This document shows positions 54,826 through 63,139 of a stretch of DNA of 64,000 nucleotides, piece by piece (position 1 is the first letter of the stretch; every line of letters begins with the position of its first letter). The position numbers and the translations under genes are program-made. The stretch is from Sphingomonas sp. Its GTDB lineage: Bacteria; Pseudomonadota; Alphaproteobacteria; Sphingomonadales; Sphingomonadaceae. The notes under the pieces were generated by a model, which had not been told where the DNA came from, did not search any database, and worked only from the letters and a program-made list of their open reading frames with translations. Where the stretch lies: positions 1 through 64,000 of the forward strand of contig JAFKLY010000003.1 in NCBI GenBank assembly GCA_017304655.1, given 5' to 3'.

Positions 54826-56211
54826 TCAGGCGGCGGGCGCGGTCCACGCCGGCAGATCGAGCGTGAAGCGCGCGCCCTGACCCGGCGCGCTGTCGACCGT
54901 GACGTCGCCGCCCATTGCCCGGGCCAGTTTGCGCGAGATATAGAGGCCGAGCCCGCTCCCCTCGCTACCACTGAGGCCGAGCCGCTCGAACCGCTCGAAA
55001 ATCCGCTCATGATCGGCCGGATCGATGCCGCCGCCCTGATCCGCCACGATCACGCGGGCGCGGCCATTCTCCAGATCGACGCGCACCCAAATGAGGCTGT
55101 CCTCCGGCGAATAGCGGACCGCATTGCCGACGAGATTGACGAGAATCTGGAGCACGCGGCGATATTCGGCGCGGGCCGGCGCAGCCTCGCCGAGCGGCGG
55201 CGTCTGGATGCGGATGCGGCGCGCGGCCGCCCTGACATTCAGCAACCCCGCAGCGCGCCGGGCAAGGTCGGCCAGGTCGACCTCCTCGCTTGCGGTCTTA
55301 AAGCCGGGCCGCTCGATGGCCTGCAGATCAGCCAGATCGTCGACCAGTTCGAGCAGGTGACGACCAGCGGCGGCGATATCCTCCGCATAGCCGGCATAAT
55401 CCCGCCGCAGCGGCCCTTCGAGCTGGCTGCTGATCGTGCCCGCATTGGCGATGATCCGCCCGAGCGGCTGACGCAACGCCTGATCGAGCCGGCGGCCGAG
55501 ATCGGGACCGAAAATGTTGGCACTGCTGGCGGGCTGCTCGGCGACGGGCGCTGCCGGGGCCTCGCCCAGGCGCACGGCCCGGCCGCGATAACCCATGAGG
55601 CCACCGCCGGTATCGAACAGCGGTTCGCCAGAAAGGCGATAGACGATTGTGGGATCAGAGCGCAGCTTGGCGGGCTGATCCTCGAACGACGTGCGCAATG
55701 CCAGCGCCTCCAGCAGCGGCATGGCGTCGCCCGCCGTCTCAAGCTCGAAATAGGCCGTGAGCGGCTGGCCCGCGTGCGGCGCCACATGGCCCGGTTCGCC
55801 CCTGTCGATGTCGCTGCGCCGGAAGCGCAGATGCGTGTCGATCTGCCAGGCCCAGCCTTGCTCATCCGGGGCGAGCGCGCTGGCGTCAGCGAAGCCCGGC
55901 CCGTCCGGCAAGGCGCGCGGAGAACGGACCTGCCAGTCGACGATCGCGAGGGAAATGCCGTCCGCATCCGGGCGAAGCTGCACCCACATGCTGACGTCTG
56001 TCTCACCCTGCGCCACTTCGACCGCACGGGAAACCGGAATGCGCAGCCGCTGGACGAGGCGGACCAGCGACGCAAGCGCCGGCACGGCCAGCGGTCCGTG
56101 CGGATCGCCGCCAGCCTCGGCCTGCAGCGCGAGCACGGGTTCGTCCGCCGTGACGAGCCGACCATCCTTATCCAGACGTGCCTGGATGGTGCGGGTGGCA
56201 AGATCGCTCAT
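54826..56211 (-). CDS. Sensor-kinase-like protein lacking the phospho-accepting His
   Basis: About 461 residues from the ATG at 56211, which overlaps the stop of the preceding gene (ATGA). There is no signal peptide or membrane segment. Residues about 60-215 include a PAS-like end (SGEPLFDTGGGLMGYRGRA). The dimerisation helix reads RLDQALRQPLGRII: Gln244 stands where the His of SHELRTPL should be. The ATP-binding domain is intact (Asn363 in NLVGNAVRYS, DQGGGIDP, GSGLGLYISRKLARAMGG). It could bind ATP and sense, but cannot autophosphorylate at the usual site, like Caulobacter DivL, which has Tyr. It is coupled to a DUF2336 gene. Confidence 0.8.
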   Translation of the reverse strand: MSDLATRTIQARLDKDGRLVTADEPVLALQAEAGGDPHGPLAVPALASLVRLVQRLRIPVSRAVEVAQGETDVSMWVQLRPDADGISLAIVDWQVRSPRALPDGPGFADASALAPDEQGWAWQIDTHLRFRRSDIDRGEPGHVAPHAGQPLTAYFELETAGDAMPLLEALALRTSFEDQPAKLRSDPTIVYRLSGEPLFDTGGGLMGYRGRAVRLGEAPAAPVAEQPASSANIFGPDLGRRLDQALRQPLGRIIANAGTISSQLEGPLRRDYAGYAEDIAAAGRHLLELVDDLADLQAIERPGFKTASEEVDLADLARRAAGLLNVRAAARRIRIQTPPLGEAAPARAEYRRVLQILVNLVGNAVRYSPEDSLIWVRVDLENGRARVIVADQGGGIDPADHERIFERFERLGLSGSEGSGLGLYISRKLARAMGGDVTVDSAPGQGARFTLDLPAWTAPAA

Positions 56212-57287
56212 CGGCCTTGCCCCAGCAGCGCCAGCTTCTCCGCAAGGGCCCGGGGGCTCAAGCGGTGCGCGAGCCAGCGCCGCGCCTGCGCCAGATCGAC
56301 GGCGCGATACGCCTCCACGAAGGCGGCGAGCGCAGCGTCGCCCTGGTCGGCCAGGCCGCCGGTCAACGGGGCCAGCAACTCGACAGTGCTGAACGCGACG
56401 GCATCGTCGATGTCCATGAGACGGAGCACGCACTGACGGTCTTCGTCCCGCTCGCCGATGAGCGCATCGAGCACATCGTCGATCGGCAGGCCGGTCTCGC
56501 TCTCGACCAGGGCGGCAAACAGCAACAGCCGTGCATCGACGAGAGCGGCTGGCGCGAGCGCGATGCGCAGCGCGGTCGGCAGGCTGCGCGCGCAGCGGCT
56601 GGCGAGCGCAAAACCGCCCAGCCCCTCGTCATGGCGCGCAATCAGCGCTTCGGTCGCCTGCGCGATCCCCTTGGCCAACGCCGCATCGCTGCTGCCCGTC
56701 ACCTGCTCGGCGCCGCCGATCAGGAGCGCCGCGACGGTCCAGGCGAGATCGTGGAAATGCTCGGCCGGAAGATCCGGGCGCATCGGCGCATCGAGCAACA
56801 TCGGCGCGGACCAGCGCCGCTCGGCGATCCCAAGCGCAGCCAGCGCATCGAGATACCGATCATTGGCGCCGCCCTGCCCAAGGACGGACAGGCTGGCGAG
56901 CGCGCTGCCCGCCTGATTCTGGCGCAACAGCATCGCCACAGCAGCGCGACGGCGCAAATGCCCGAGCAGCGCAGGCGAGAGCAAGCCCGGCTCGTCCTCG
57001 ATCGCGCGGCGTCCATAGCCCGTCCCGAGCTGGCCAAGCACAGCCTCGATCGCCGGATCGGAGACATGCAAACCAATGGCGAGTTCCACCGCGTTGATGA
57101 GGCCGGCGAGATGAAAGCGCGTTTCCGCCACCAGGGCGTCCGTCCAACGCCGGGGCTCCGCGTCGACGAGCCGCGCGAGGTCCGCATCGTGGCGCACATC
57201 CTCGATCAGCCGCCGCGACAGGCGCGCGGGCGCACGTCCACGCTCCCCAAGGGCGCGCTCATGGCCTGGATCATTGCCGACGGTCAT
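56208..57287 (-). CDS. DUF2336 domain protein
   Basis: 359 residues, soluble and helical. The N-terminal SRRLIEDVRHDADLARLVDA and later VSDPAIEAVLGQLG and FAALVESETGLPIDDVLDAL match alphaproteobacterial DUF2336 proteins, thought to be linked to signalling and polarity but of unknown biochemistry. The C-terminal end overlaps the start of the His-less kinase gene, so the two are translationally coupled. A functional pair is likely, by inference. Confidence 0.7.
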   Translation of the reverse strand: MTVGNDPGHERALGERGRAPARLSRRLIEDVRHDADLARLVDAEPRRWTDALVAETRFHLAGLINAVELAIGLHVSDPAIEAVLGQLGTGYGRRAIEDEPGLLSPALLGHLRRRAAVAMLLRQNQAGSALASLSVLGQGGANDRYLDALAALGIAERRWSAPMLLDAPMRPDLPAEHFHDLAWTVAALLIGGAEQVTGSSDAALAKGIAQATEALIARHDEGLGGFALASRCARSLPTALRIALAPAALVDARLLLFAALVESETGLPIDDVLDALIGERDEDRQCVLRLMDIDDAVAFSTVELLAPLTGGLADQGDAALAAFVEAYRAVDLAQARRWLAHRLSPRALAEKLALLGQGR

Positions 57288-57320
57288 GAACCGTCCATAG
57301 CCGAGCCGGCTTAATAGGCT

Positions 57321-58532
57321 CTAAACCTTTGCGTGGGCGACCGGCAACATGCGCACCGCCATCGCCAGCACGACCAGCAGCCCGAGCAGGGCAAAGGCGG
57401 CGGGCGCCAGATCGAAGAGCGCGCCCAGGAGAATGACGACCAGAGCCGCTGTGGGGCCAAGCCGCGACCAGCGCGCCCAGATCCCTTCAACCGGGGCGAG
57501 CTCATTGGCAAGGGTCATGAGACCGATCAGCAGGAGCGGCAGCCAGGCGCCGGTGAGGGCCAGAAGATTGCCCTGCCCGAGACGATAGCCGGCCAACGCC
57601 AGAAGGCCGAGCGCCCCGCCATACACGAGCCGCCGCTGCCACGCCGGCCCAGCGCCCCGCAGCGTCAATTGCCCGCATCGCCGGGCCAGATCGGACAGGC
57701 CGAGCGAGACGAGCATGGCGAGCAGCGCCACCACCAGCCAGCCAGCCAGGCCCAGCCCCAGTGCGCAGAGGCCGACCGCCAGCCCGACCATGGCGAGCCG
57801 CGCCGGCTCGATCTGGCGTCGGACGAGTTCGCGCACCAACGGACCGGCAAGCGACGCATGCAGGCCGTCCAGCAGGCCTCCGCGCGCGCTCGCGCCGCCC
57901 TGTGGGTCGCTCAGCGCTTCAAGCGCGATATCGGCACTGGCCTGATCCCGCACCAGCGTCAGGCGGCCATCCATGACCAGCTCCGGGGAAAGCGGCAGGC
58001 GCGCCACCCCATCCTGCACCGCGCGACGCAGCAGCGTGAGCGACAGATCCCAGTCTCCGAGCATGTCCAGCGTCGCCAGCACGGCCCGGCCAGAAAGACA
58101 CAGCGCACCGGCCCACATCGCCTCGCCGTCGATCCGCTCGAAGCTGGCAGTCGAGGGCACAGAAGGCAGCGCAAGCAAGGCAGGCGCGCCATTCACCAAC
58201 AGCGAAGCCAGCGCATCGCCCGGCACCACCAGATTTTCCGCGAGCACCAGCACCTGATCATCCGCATCCAGACTGCGCGACAGGCTCGTCATATCCTGCA
58301 CGAGGGCGATGGCGCCGCCATGATCGCCCGCGACCCGATCGACCAGGCGGGCCAGATCGGGCGTGGCAGCATCAACCTGAATGAGCACCCGCTCGACGCC
58401 GCAAGCGCGTGCGAGACGGGCCTGATACTCGACCAAAGGCTGCCCGCCAAAATCGATCAGGCGGCCGCCTGTACCCGGCGACAGCGGATCCCGCGCGCCA
58501 TCACGCGCACTGAGCAAAGCAACAAGCGCCAT
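57321..58532 (-). CDS. Nucleotidyltransferase-like / CDP-alcohol-transferase-like membrane protein, motif-degenerate
   Basis: 403 residues. Residues 1-200 resemble a sugar-nucleotidyltransferase fold (LIDFGGQPLVEYQARLARAC, VLIQVDA, DDQVLVLAENLV), though the GxGxRxxP-like loop is altered. Residues 220-400 have five or six membrane helices in the pattern of CDP-alcohol phosphatidyltransferases. The expected DGxxAR...G...D...D motif is not intact; the corresponding segment reads GLSDLARRCGQ. The overall architecture is like bifunctional inositol-1-phosphate cytidylyltransferase / phosphatidyl transferases, but it is probably inactive or altered. Its gene is upstream of the DUF2336 gene. Confidence 0.55.
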   Translation of the reverse strand: MALVALLSARDGARDPLSPGTGGRLIDFGGQPLVEYQARLARACGVERVLIQVDAATPDLARLVDRVAGDHGGAIALVQDMTSLSRSLDADDQVLVLAENLVVPGDALASLLVNGAPALLALPSVPSTASFERIDGEAMWAGALCLSGRAVLATLDMLGDWDLSLTLLRRAVQDGVARLPLSPELVMDGRLTLVRDQASADIALEALSDPQGGASARGGLLDGLHASLAGPLVRELVRRQIEPARLAMVGLAVGLCALGLGLAGWLVVALLAMLVSLGLSDLARRCGQLTLRGAGPAWQRRLVYGGALGLLALAGYRLGQGNLLALTGAWLPLLLIGLMTLANELAPVEGIWARWSRLGPTAALVVILLGALFDLAPAAFALLGLLVVLAMAVRMLPVAHAKV

Positions 58533-58627
58533 GGGCGCGATCTAATCCCTGGGTTTCGACACGGCGCCCCGTGTGTGGCAACCGGCCGGACGGAATGCAA
58601 GCCGCTCGCGCCTCTCGGCGCGTAACG

Positions 58628-58641
58628 CCGGCGAAAGCCGG
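58628..58641. repeat. Short REP-like hairpin
   Basis: CCGGC-GAAA-GCCGG is a perfect 5-base stem with a GAAA tetraloop in the 218-base gap upstream of the DUF2336 unit. It resembles a single REP unit of the kind scattered in sphingomonad genomes. Nothing else is seen in this gap. Confidence 0.35.
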
Positions 58642-58750
58642 TCACGCCGAAAGGAATTTGGGGAGAGCTCGGCCCTCGGGACGGGAGCCTGTCCCTCGGC
58701 TCAGCCAGCTCTCCCCTCACCTCCCGCGGACGGGTGGCATATGGCGGCGT

Positions 58751-59407
58751 TCAGACACCGAGATCGTAACGCGAGGTCAGCGGCGTGCCGAGCGGAAGCC
58801 GGGCCTCCTGAGCCTCGCCATCGCGCTGGCGTGCGTCGATCTGCGTCACCTTGCGCAGCAGGAACTGGCCGAAGTGCCAGGCACCCAGGCCGGAGTCGGC
58901 ATTGATGTGGCCGACCGCGCCTGCATCCGCAAAGCGGCTCCCCCAGAATTGCGCAAGCCGCCGGGCACGGTGGAACTGGATATAGGGATCGTCATGGCTC
59001 GCCACGAGGATCGACGGGAACGGCAGCGTGCCCTTGGGCGCCGGACCGAACGCTTCGAGACGGGCATCCGTCGGCGCGACATCGACTTCCGGCGGGGCGA
59101 CGAGCAACGCGCCGATCACCGGATCGCCATAAGCCGGGCGCTCCATCGCTGCCCACCAGGCGACGGCAAGGCAGCCCAGGCTATGCGCTGCCAGCACGAC
59201 CGGACGGCCCGCCTCTCGAATGGCGAGGTTGAGCTTGTTCACCCACAGATTACGGTGCGGCCGATCCCAGCCACCCAGCTCCACGCGAGCGACATGCTCA
59301 TGCTCGCGTTCCCAGATGCTCTGCCAGTGCGAAGGCCCGCTGTTGCCGAGACCAGGCACGGTCAGGATCAGCGGCGGACGATCATTATCCTCAAACAGGT
59401 CAACCAT
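58751..59407 (-). CDS. RBBP9/YdeN-family serine hydrolase
   Basis: About 218 residues from the ATG at 59407 (AAGGAG 8 bases upstream). TVPGLGNSGPSHWQSIWE is the family signature. The nucleophile Ser is in LAAHSLGCLAV, the acid in ASHDDPYIQ and the His in VGHINADSGLG. These small alpha/beta hydrolases have serine esterase-type activity with unknown natural substrates. It is monocistronic. Confidence 0.85.
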   Translation of the reverse strand: MVDLFEDNDRPPLILTVPGLGNSGPSHWQSIWEREHEHVARVELGGWDRPHRNLWVNKLNLAIREAGRPVVLAAHSLGCLAVAWWAAMERPAYGDPVIGALLVAPPEVDVAPTDARLEAFGPAPKGTLPFPSILVASHDDPYIQFHRARRLAQFWGSRFADAGAVGHINADSGLGAWHFGQFLLRKVTQIDARQRDGEAQEARLPLGTPLTSRYDLGV

Positions 59408-59674
59408 GACATTCTCCTTGAGACAAGGGACGATCAGTCGACTTGGCTTACGTTCCGATCCTGCGCTCAAGGTAATTTCTATTGATTAAATTGACAATAT
59501 CGAAATGTCGCGTCGCGGGAACGGCTCGCGGCACATTCGCGGGCGGGATTCAGGGCTGGTCGCGCCGGACAAGGCGCGCCGCAAGCAAAAGGCCCGCTCG
59601 AACCGAACGGACCCTTGGGTTATCAGCCAATCAATGAAGCGGGCGCTTGCGCACCCGATCGCGCAATGGGGCCG

Positions 59675-59986
59675 TCAGCCCTGATCTTCCGCGCCGATTC
59701 CGGCGAGCGCCTGCGCGATGCGGCGCAGGATGACCGGATCGCCTGGTGCGCTTTCCAGCGCTTCCTCTGCAAGGTTCATGACGTTGTTGACGCCAAAGCT
59801 GGCGCACAGCCCCTTGAGCCGCAGGGCGGCCATCGTCCAGTTCGCATCGCAGCGCGCCCGATTGAGCAGATCAAGCTGCCGTTCCGCACTTTCGAGGAAC
59901 GCCCGGCGGAGTTCGGCGATCAGCGCAGGATCGGAACCGACCGCCGCCGAGAGCGCTGCTTCCAATGTTCCGGGATCGTAGGCCAT
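59675..59986 (-). CDS. Hpt-like protein lacking the phosphorylatable His
   Basis: 103 residues from the ATG at 59986. The four-helix pattern and the core AALRLKGLCASFGVNNVM correspond to the Hpt motif xHxLKGxxxxxG. Leu stands at the His position (A-L-R-L-K-G instead of A-H-x-L-K-G). The DNA confirms it (CTG codon). It may be a docking or regulatory protein instead of a phosphotransferase. It is divergent from the large coiled-coil protein gene. Confidence 0.65.
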   Translation of the reverse strand: MAYDPGTLEAALSAAVGSDPALIAELRRAFLESAERQLDLLNRARCDANWTMAALRLKGLCASFGVNNVMNLAEEALESAPGDPVILRRIAQALAGIGAEDQG

Positions 59987-60066
59987 GGCAGATCGATAGG
60001 CCCCCAAATCTAAACGGGTGGTAAAAATGCGGTTCCACCCAAGTCGGAAAATGTTAAGGACAAAGC

Positions 60067-62469
60067 ATGTCCGAGCCCCAAAAAGAGACACATCCGCGCA
60101 GAAGCGGAGCCAAGGGCCCGGACTCGCCTAATCTGGGGGAAGCGGACAATATGAGCCAGGATTGGCTCGCGCGCTTGCGCGAAACCGATAAGGGATGGAA
60201 CGAGCCGGCCTTCCCGGAACGTGCGGAGGATCCCAACATCTCCATGCAGGCGCAGAGGGTGGCCGAAATGGCCGCCGATCAGGACGACGACATCCCTTCG
60301 CGCCCGCCCCTCACGCTCGGTTCGCTGCTGCGCGTAGCCGGCCTCACGCTCATCGGTGTGGCTGCGATCGCCTGGACCGCCGTGGTTATCGCCAGCGGCC
60401 TCGATCCGCACATCGCGCTGCGCTCGGCAGCCGCAATCAATCTCATTGCCGTGCTTGTCGCGCCGCTCATCCTGCTGGGCGGTATCGCCTGGCTGCTGGC
60501 TGGCCGCCGATCCGCACGCCGCGGCTCGAGCCGGTCCGGCGCGGCGCGTCGCCGTGAATTTGCCGAACAGGCCGATCAGGCGGCAACCCGGCTGGGCGAT
60601 GCCCACGCCCTGCTGATCAGCCAGACGCGGGATTTCAGCTCCGTCGCGGACCAGTCGGCCAGCGCCATTCTCGGCGCGATCCAGTCGATGTCCACGCAGA
60701 CCGGGCAGCTTGAACAGACCACGGCCGGCACGGTGGCGACACTGGCCGCGCTCAACGAGCGCATCAACGCCATGACCGAGGCCGTTCCCCGTCTTGAGGA
60801 CAGGCTGGCCACGCTGGGCGAAACGCTGGCCCGTGTCGGCGGCGACCTCGGCCAGCGGCACGACGCGCTGGACGAGCAATTGCGCACCACCGCGGTCGTC
60901 GCCGAGGAAGCCCGGTTGCAGCTTCTCGATGCAGGCAAGGCCTTGACCGACCAGCTCGCCGGACTGCGCGACGGCACGCGCGAGGCCGGCGAGGAACTCG
61001 GCAATCTGGCAGAACTGTCATCGGCCCGCATCGACCTGACGCTCGACCGCGTGAAAGCTGTCGTGGCCGCCACCGAGAAGCGGATCGAGGCGCAGAATGC
61101 CGCGCTGGTCGATCTGGTCGAGAAGAGCCGGCAGGAAGTCGAGTCGACCTCCGGGCAGTCGCTGGAGCGGTTCGAGACGCATTGCCGTCAGATCGAGGCA
61201 ATCATCGACACGCTCGATGCCCGCATCCTGGCTCAGACCGACAAGAGCAATGCCTGGCTGGACGGAACGGCAAAGGGCGTGAGCGCGCTCACCGCGGAAT
61301 TCAATGCGCTTGAGCAATCCGCCATTGCCCGGACCGACGCGCTGTCTGCCACGATGATGCAATTGTCCGGCGACACCAAGCGGCTGATCGATGCGGTCGA
61401 TGCCGGCCAGGGCGGCGCGGACCTGCTGATCAAGCGCGCCGAGGCGCTGCTTGTCGCGCTCGATTCAGGCGTGCGCGAGCTCGACCAGAGCCTGCCCAGC
61501 GCCATCGGCCGGGTCGAGACGCAGATGGGCGTACTGCAGGAGCGCATCCGCGCGGCCAGTCCGGCGATCGAGGCCGTGGAAGCCGTCGCCAAGGGCGTGG
61601 TCAGCCAGCTTTATGAATCCGATCACCTTGCCCGCTCCCATGTCGTCGCGCTGACCGATGCCCTGCAGAAGTCGCATGGCGCCCTCAACGCGCAGAAGCA
61701 GCAGATCGAGGCGCTTGCCGTCGCCGTGAACAACGCCAGCGACGGGATCGCGAAGCTCGGCGAGTCGGTCGGCCCGCAACTGGTCGAGGCGCTGTCGAGC
61801 GTGCGCGAGGCCGCCGATGCGGCTGCGGAGCGGGCGCGCACCGCCATCGCCGCTGTGATTCCCGAGGCAGCGGCCGAGCTTGGAGCAGCGAGCGGTCAGG
61901 CGGTCGAAAAAGCTGTGGCCAAGAGTGTTTCGGACGAGCTGGAGCGCCTCTCGCTCGTCGCCGACGACGCCGTGAAGGCCGCTCACCGCGCGACCGACAA
62001 GCTGACGCGGCAGATGCTCACGCTGACCGACGCGAGCAAGGCGCTGGAAAGCACGCTGCAATCCAACGCCGAGCAGGTCGAGACGCAGGACCGCGAGCAG
62101 ATGGCCCAGCGCTCGGCACGGCTCATCGCCTCGCTCAACGAGCGCGCCATCGACGTCAACAAATGGCTCGACAAGGACGTCTCCGAGGCGGACTGGACCT
62201 CCTATCTCAAGGGCGATCAGGGCCTGTTCGCGCGGCGCGCCACCCGCCTGATCAGCGGCGGCGAGGCCAAGCATGTCCATGCGCTTTACGGCGAGGACCC
62301 CGATTTCCGCGAGCATGTGAACCGCTATGTCCACGATTTCGAGGGGCTGCTGCGCACCGTGATGGCGACACGCGAGGGCAGCACGCTGGCGCTCACCATG
62401 GTCTCCTCGGACATCGGCAAGCTCTATGTGGCGCTGGCCCAGGCGATCGAGCGGCTGCGCACGCAGTAA
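60067..62469 (+). CDS. Large bitopic coiled-coil membrane protein of unknown function
   Basis: 800 residues; AAGGA lies 7 bases before the ATG. A charged N-terminus of about 80 residues is followed by two membrane helices (about 88-110 and 120-146) and a basic stretch. About 500 residues of heptad-rich coiled coil (roughly 165-690) follow. The last 110 residues form a distinct end with RSARLIASLNERAIDVNKWL, DWTSYLKGDQGLFARRATRL, VNRYVHDFEGLLRTV and SSDIGKLYVALAQAIERL. Its layout resembles Caulobacter TipN, a polarity factor with N-terminal helices and a long coiled coil, but I could not verify homology. Confidence 0.7.
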   Translation: MSEPQKETHPRRSGAKGPDSPNLGEADNMSQDWLARLRETDKGWNEPAFPERAEDPNISMQAQRVAEMAADQDDDIPSRPPLTLGSLLRVAGLTLIGVAAIAWTAVVIASGLDPHIALRSAAAINLIAVLVAPLILLGGIAWLLAGRRSARRGSSRSGAARRREFAEQADQAATRLGDAHALLISQTRDFSSVADQSASAILGAIQSMSTQTGQLEQTTAGTVATLAALNERINAMTEAVPRLEDRLATLGETLARVGGDLGQRHDALDEQLRTTAVVAEEARLQLLDAGKALTDQLAGLRDGTREAGEELGNLAELSSARIDLTLDRVKAVVAATEKRIEAQNAALVDLVEKSRQEVESTSGQSLERFETHCRQIEAIIDTLDARILAQTDKSNAWLDGTAKGVSALTAEFNALEQSAIARTDALSATMMQLSGDTKRLIDAVDAGQGGADLLIKRAEALLVALDSGVRELDQSLPSAIGRVETQMGVLQERIRAASPAIEAVEAVAKGVVSQLYESDHLARSHVVALTDALQKSHGALNAQKQQIEALAVAVNNASDGIAKLGESVGPQLVEALSSVREAADAAAERARTAIAAVIPEAAAELGAASGQAVEKAVAKSVSDELERLSLVADDAVKAAHRATDKLTRQMLTLTDASKALESTLQSNAEQVETQDREQMAQRSARLIASLNERAIDVNKWLDKDVSEADWTSYLKGDQGLFARRATRLISGGEAKHVHALYGEDPDFREHVNRYVHDFEGLLRTVMATREGSTLALTMVSSDIGKLYVALAQAIERLRTQ

Positions 62470-62836
62470 AGGGACACGGCGTTGCTGTGGGTGATGAGGC
62501 GCCGGGTTGCTGGGACAAGGCGGCGGGCCTCTCGGAGTGGCAAGCTGCTTGTGATTTTCGCCTGAAAGCGGCCTGGCGGGAGTCAAAGACGATTGCGGTC
62601 AGTCATTTCCTCTCCGTCATTCCCGCGCACGCGGGAATCCAGTTCAAACCTCGCTTGATGGCCTCTTCCTCGGACTGGATTCCCGCGTGCGCGGGAATGA
62701 CGATTGAGAGAGAGGCCAGGTCATCCTTCCTCCCCAATCGAGACACCAAAGTGCCTGTCACGGCAGCCTGACAACAGGTGATCACTCGGATGATCCTTTG
62801 CCGCGTCGCCTGACTTAGCCCCGGCTTCCGCCTCGC
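62470..62836. other. Intergenic region holding a paired REP/BIME-like repeat
   Basis: A 367-base stretch between the coiled-coil gene and the DUF1467 gene. It holds the inverted repeat pair described below. No plausible gene is present. Confidence 0.6.
62615..62702. repeat. REP-type inverted repeat pair (BIME-like)
   Basis: Two 28-base units face each other: one runs 62615-62642 with core ATTCCCGCGCACGCGGGAAT, the other 62675-62702 with core ATTCCCGCGTGCGCGGGAAT. Each is itself a hairpin, and together they form a long inverted repeat with a 32-base spacer. Flanks CGTC and CCAG are mirrored. This is a common type of dispersed extragenic palindrome in alphaproteobacteria. Confidence 0.85.
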
Positions 62837-63121
62837 TCAGTCGCGCAATTCGGCTGGTGGGCTCAGCCACCCATCGAAGCTGCGCAGCGTGATCCAGCCA
62901 AAGACGTAATTGGCGTAGAACAGCCCGAACAGTGCGGCCGCGACCAGGCTGGTGCGCAGGATGATCCTGCCCGGGCGGAAATGCGCCGGGGCGCTGTCGG
63001 CCTGACCCGGCACCTTCTCGACGCCGGCCTCATCGGCCGTGCGCACGCCGAAGGGCAGCACGACGAACAGGCTGAGGAACCAGAACAGGAAATAGATGGC
63101 GAGGAGCGAGGTCCAGCGCAT
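62837..63121 (-). CDS. DUF1467 family small membrane protein
   Basis: 94 residues with two membrane helices (LLAIYFLFWFLSLFVVLPF and TSLVAAALFGLFYANYVFGW) separated by a polar loop (VRTADEAGVEKVPGQADSAP). WFLSLFVVLPFGVRT and PGQADSAP match the alphaproteobacterial DUF1467 family, often next to the RNase J gene, as here (18 bases downstream of it). Its function is unknown. Confidence 0.82.
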   Translation of the reverse strand: MRWTSLLAIYFLFWFLSLFVVLPFGVRTADEAGVEKVPGQADSAPAHFRPGRIILRTSLVAAALFGLFYANYVFGWITLRSFDGWLSPPAELRD

Positions 63122-63139
63122 GAGGCGTGCCTTCCTTCG

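Noticed and set aside
55009..58625. Long plus-strand frames opposite the kinase-like, DUF2336 and CDP-alcohol-like genes
   Set aside because: The minus strand has coupled starts and stops and recognisable domains; the plus frames do not.
62615..62702. CRISPR repeat
   Set aside because: Only two units, in inverted orientation with one 32-base spacer; this is a REP pair.
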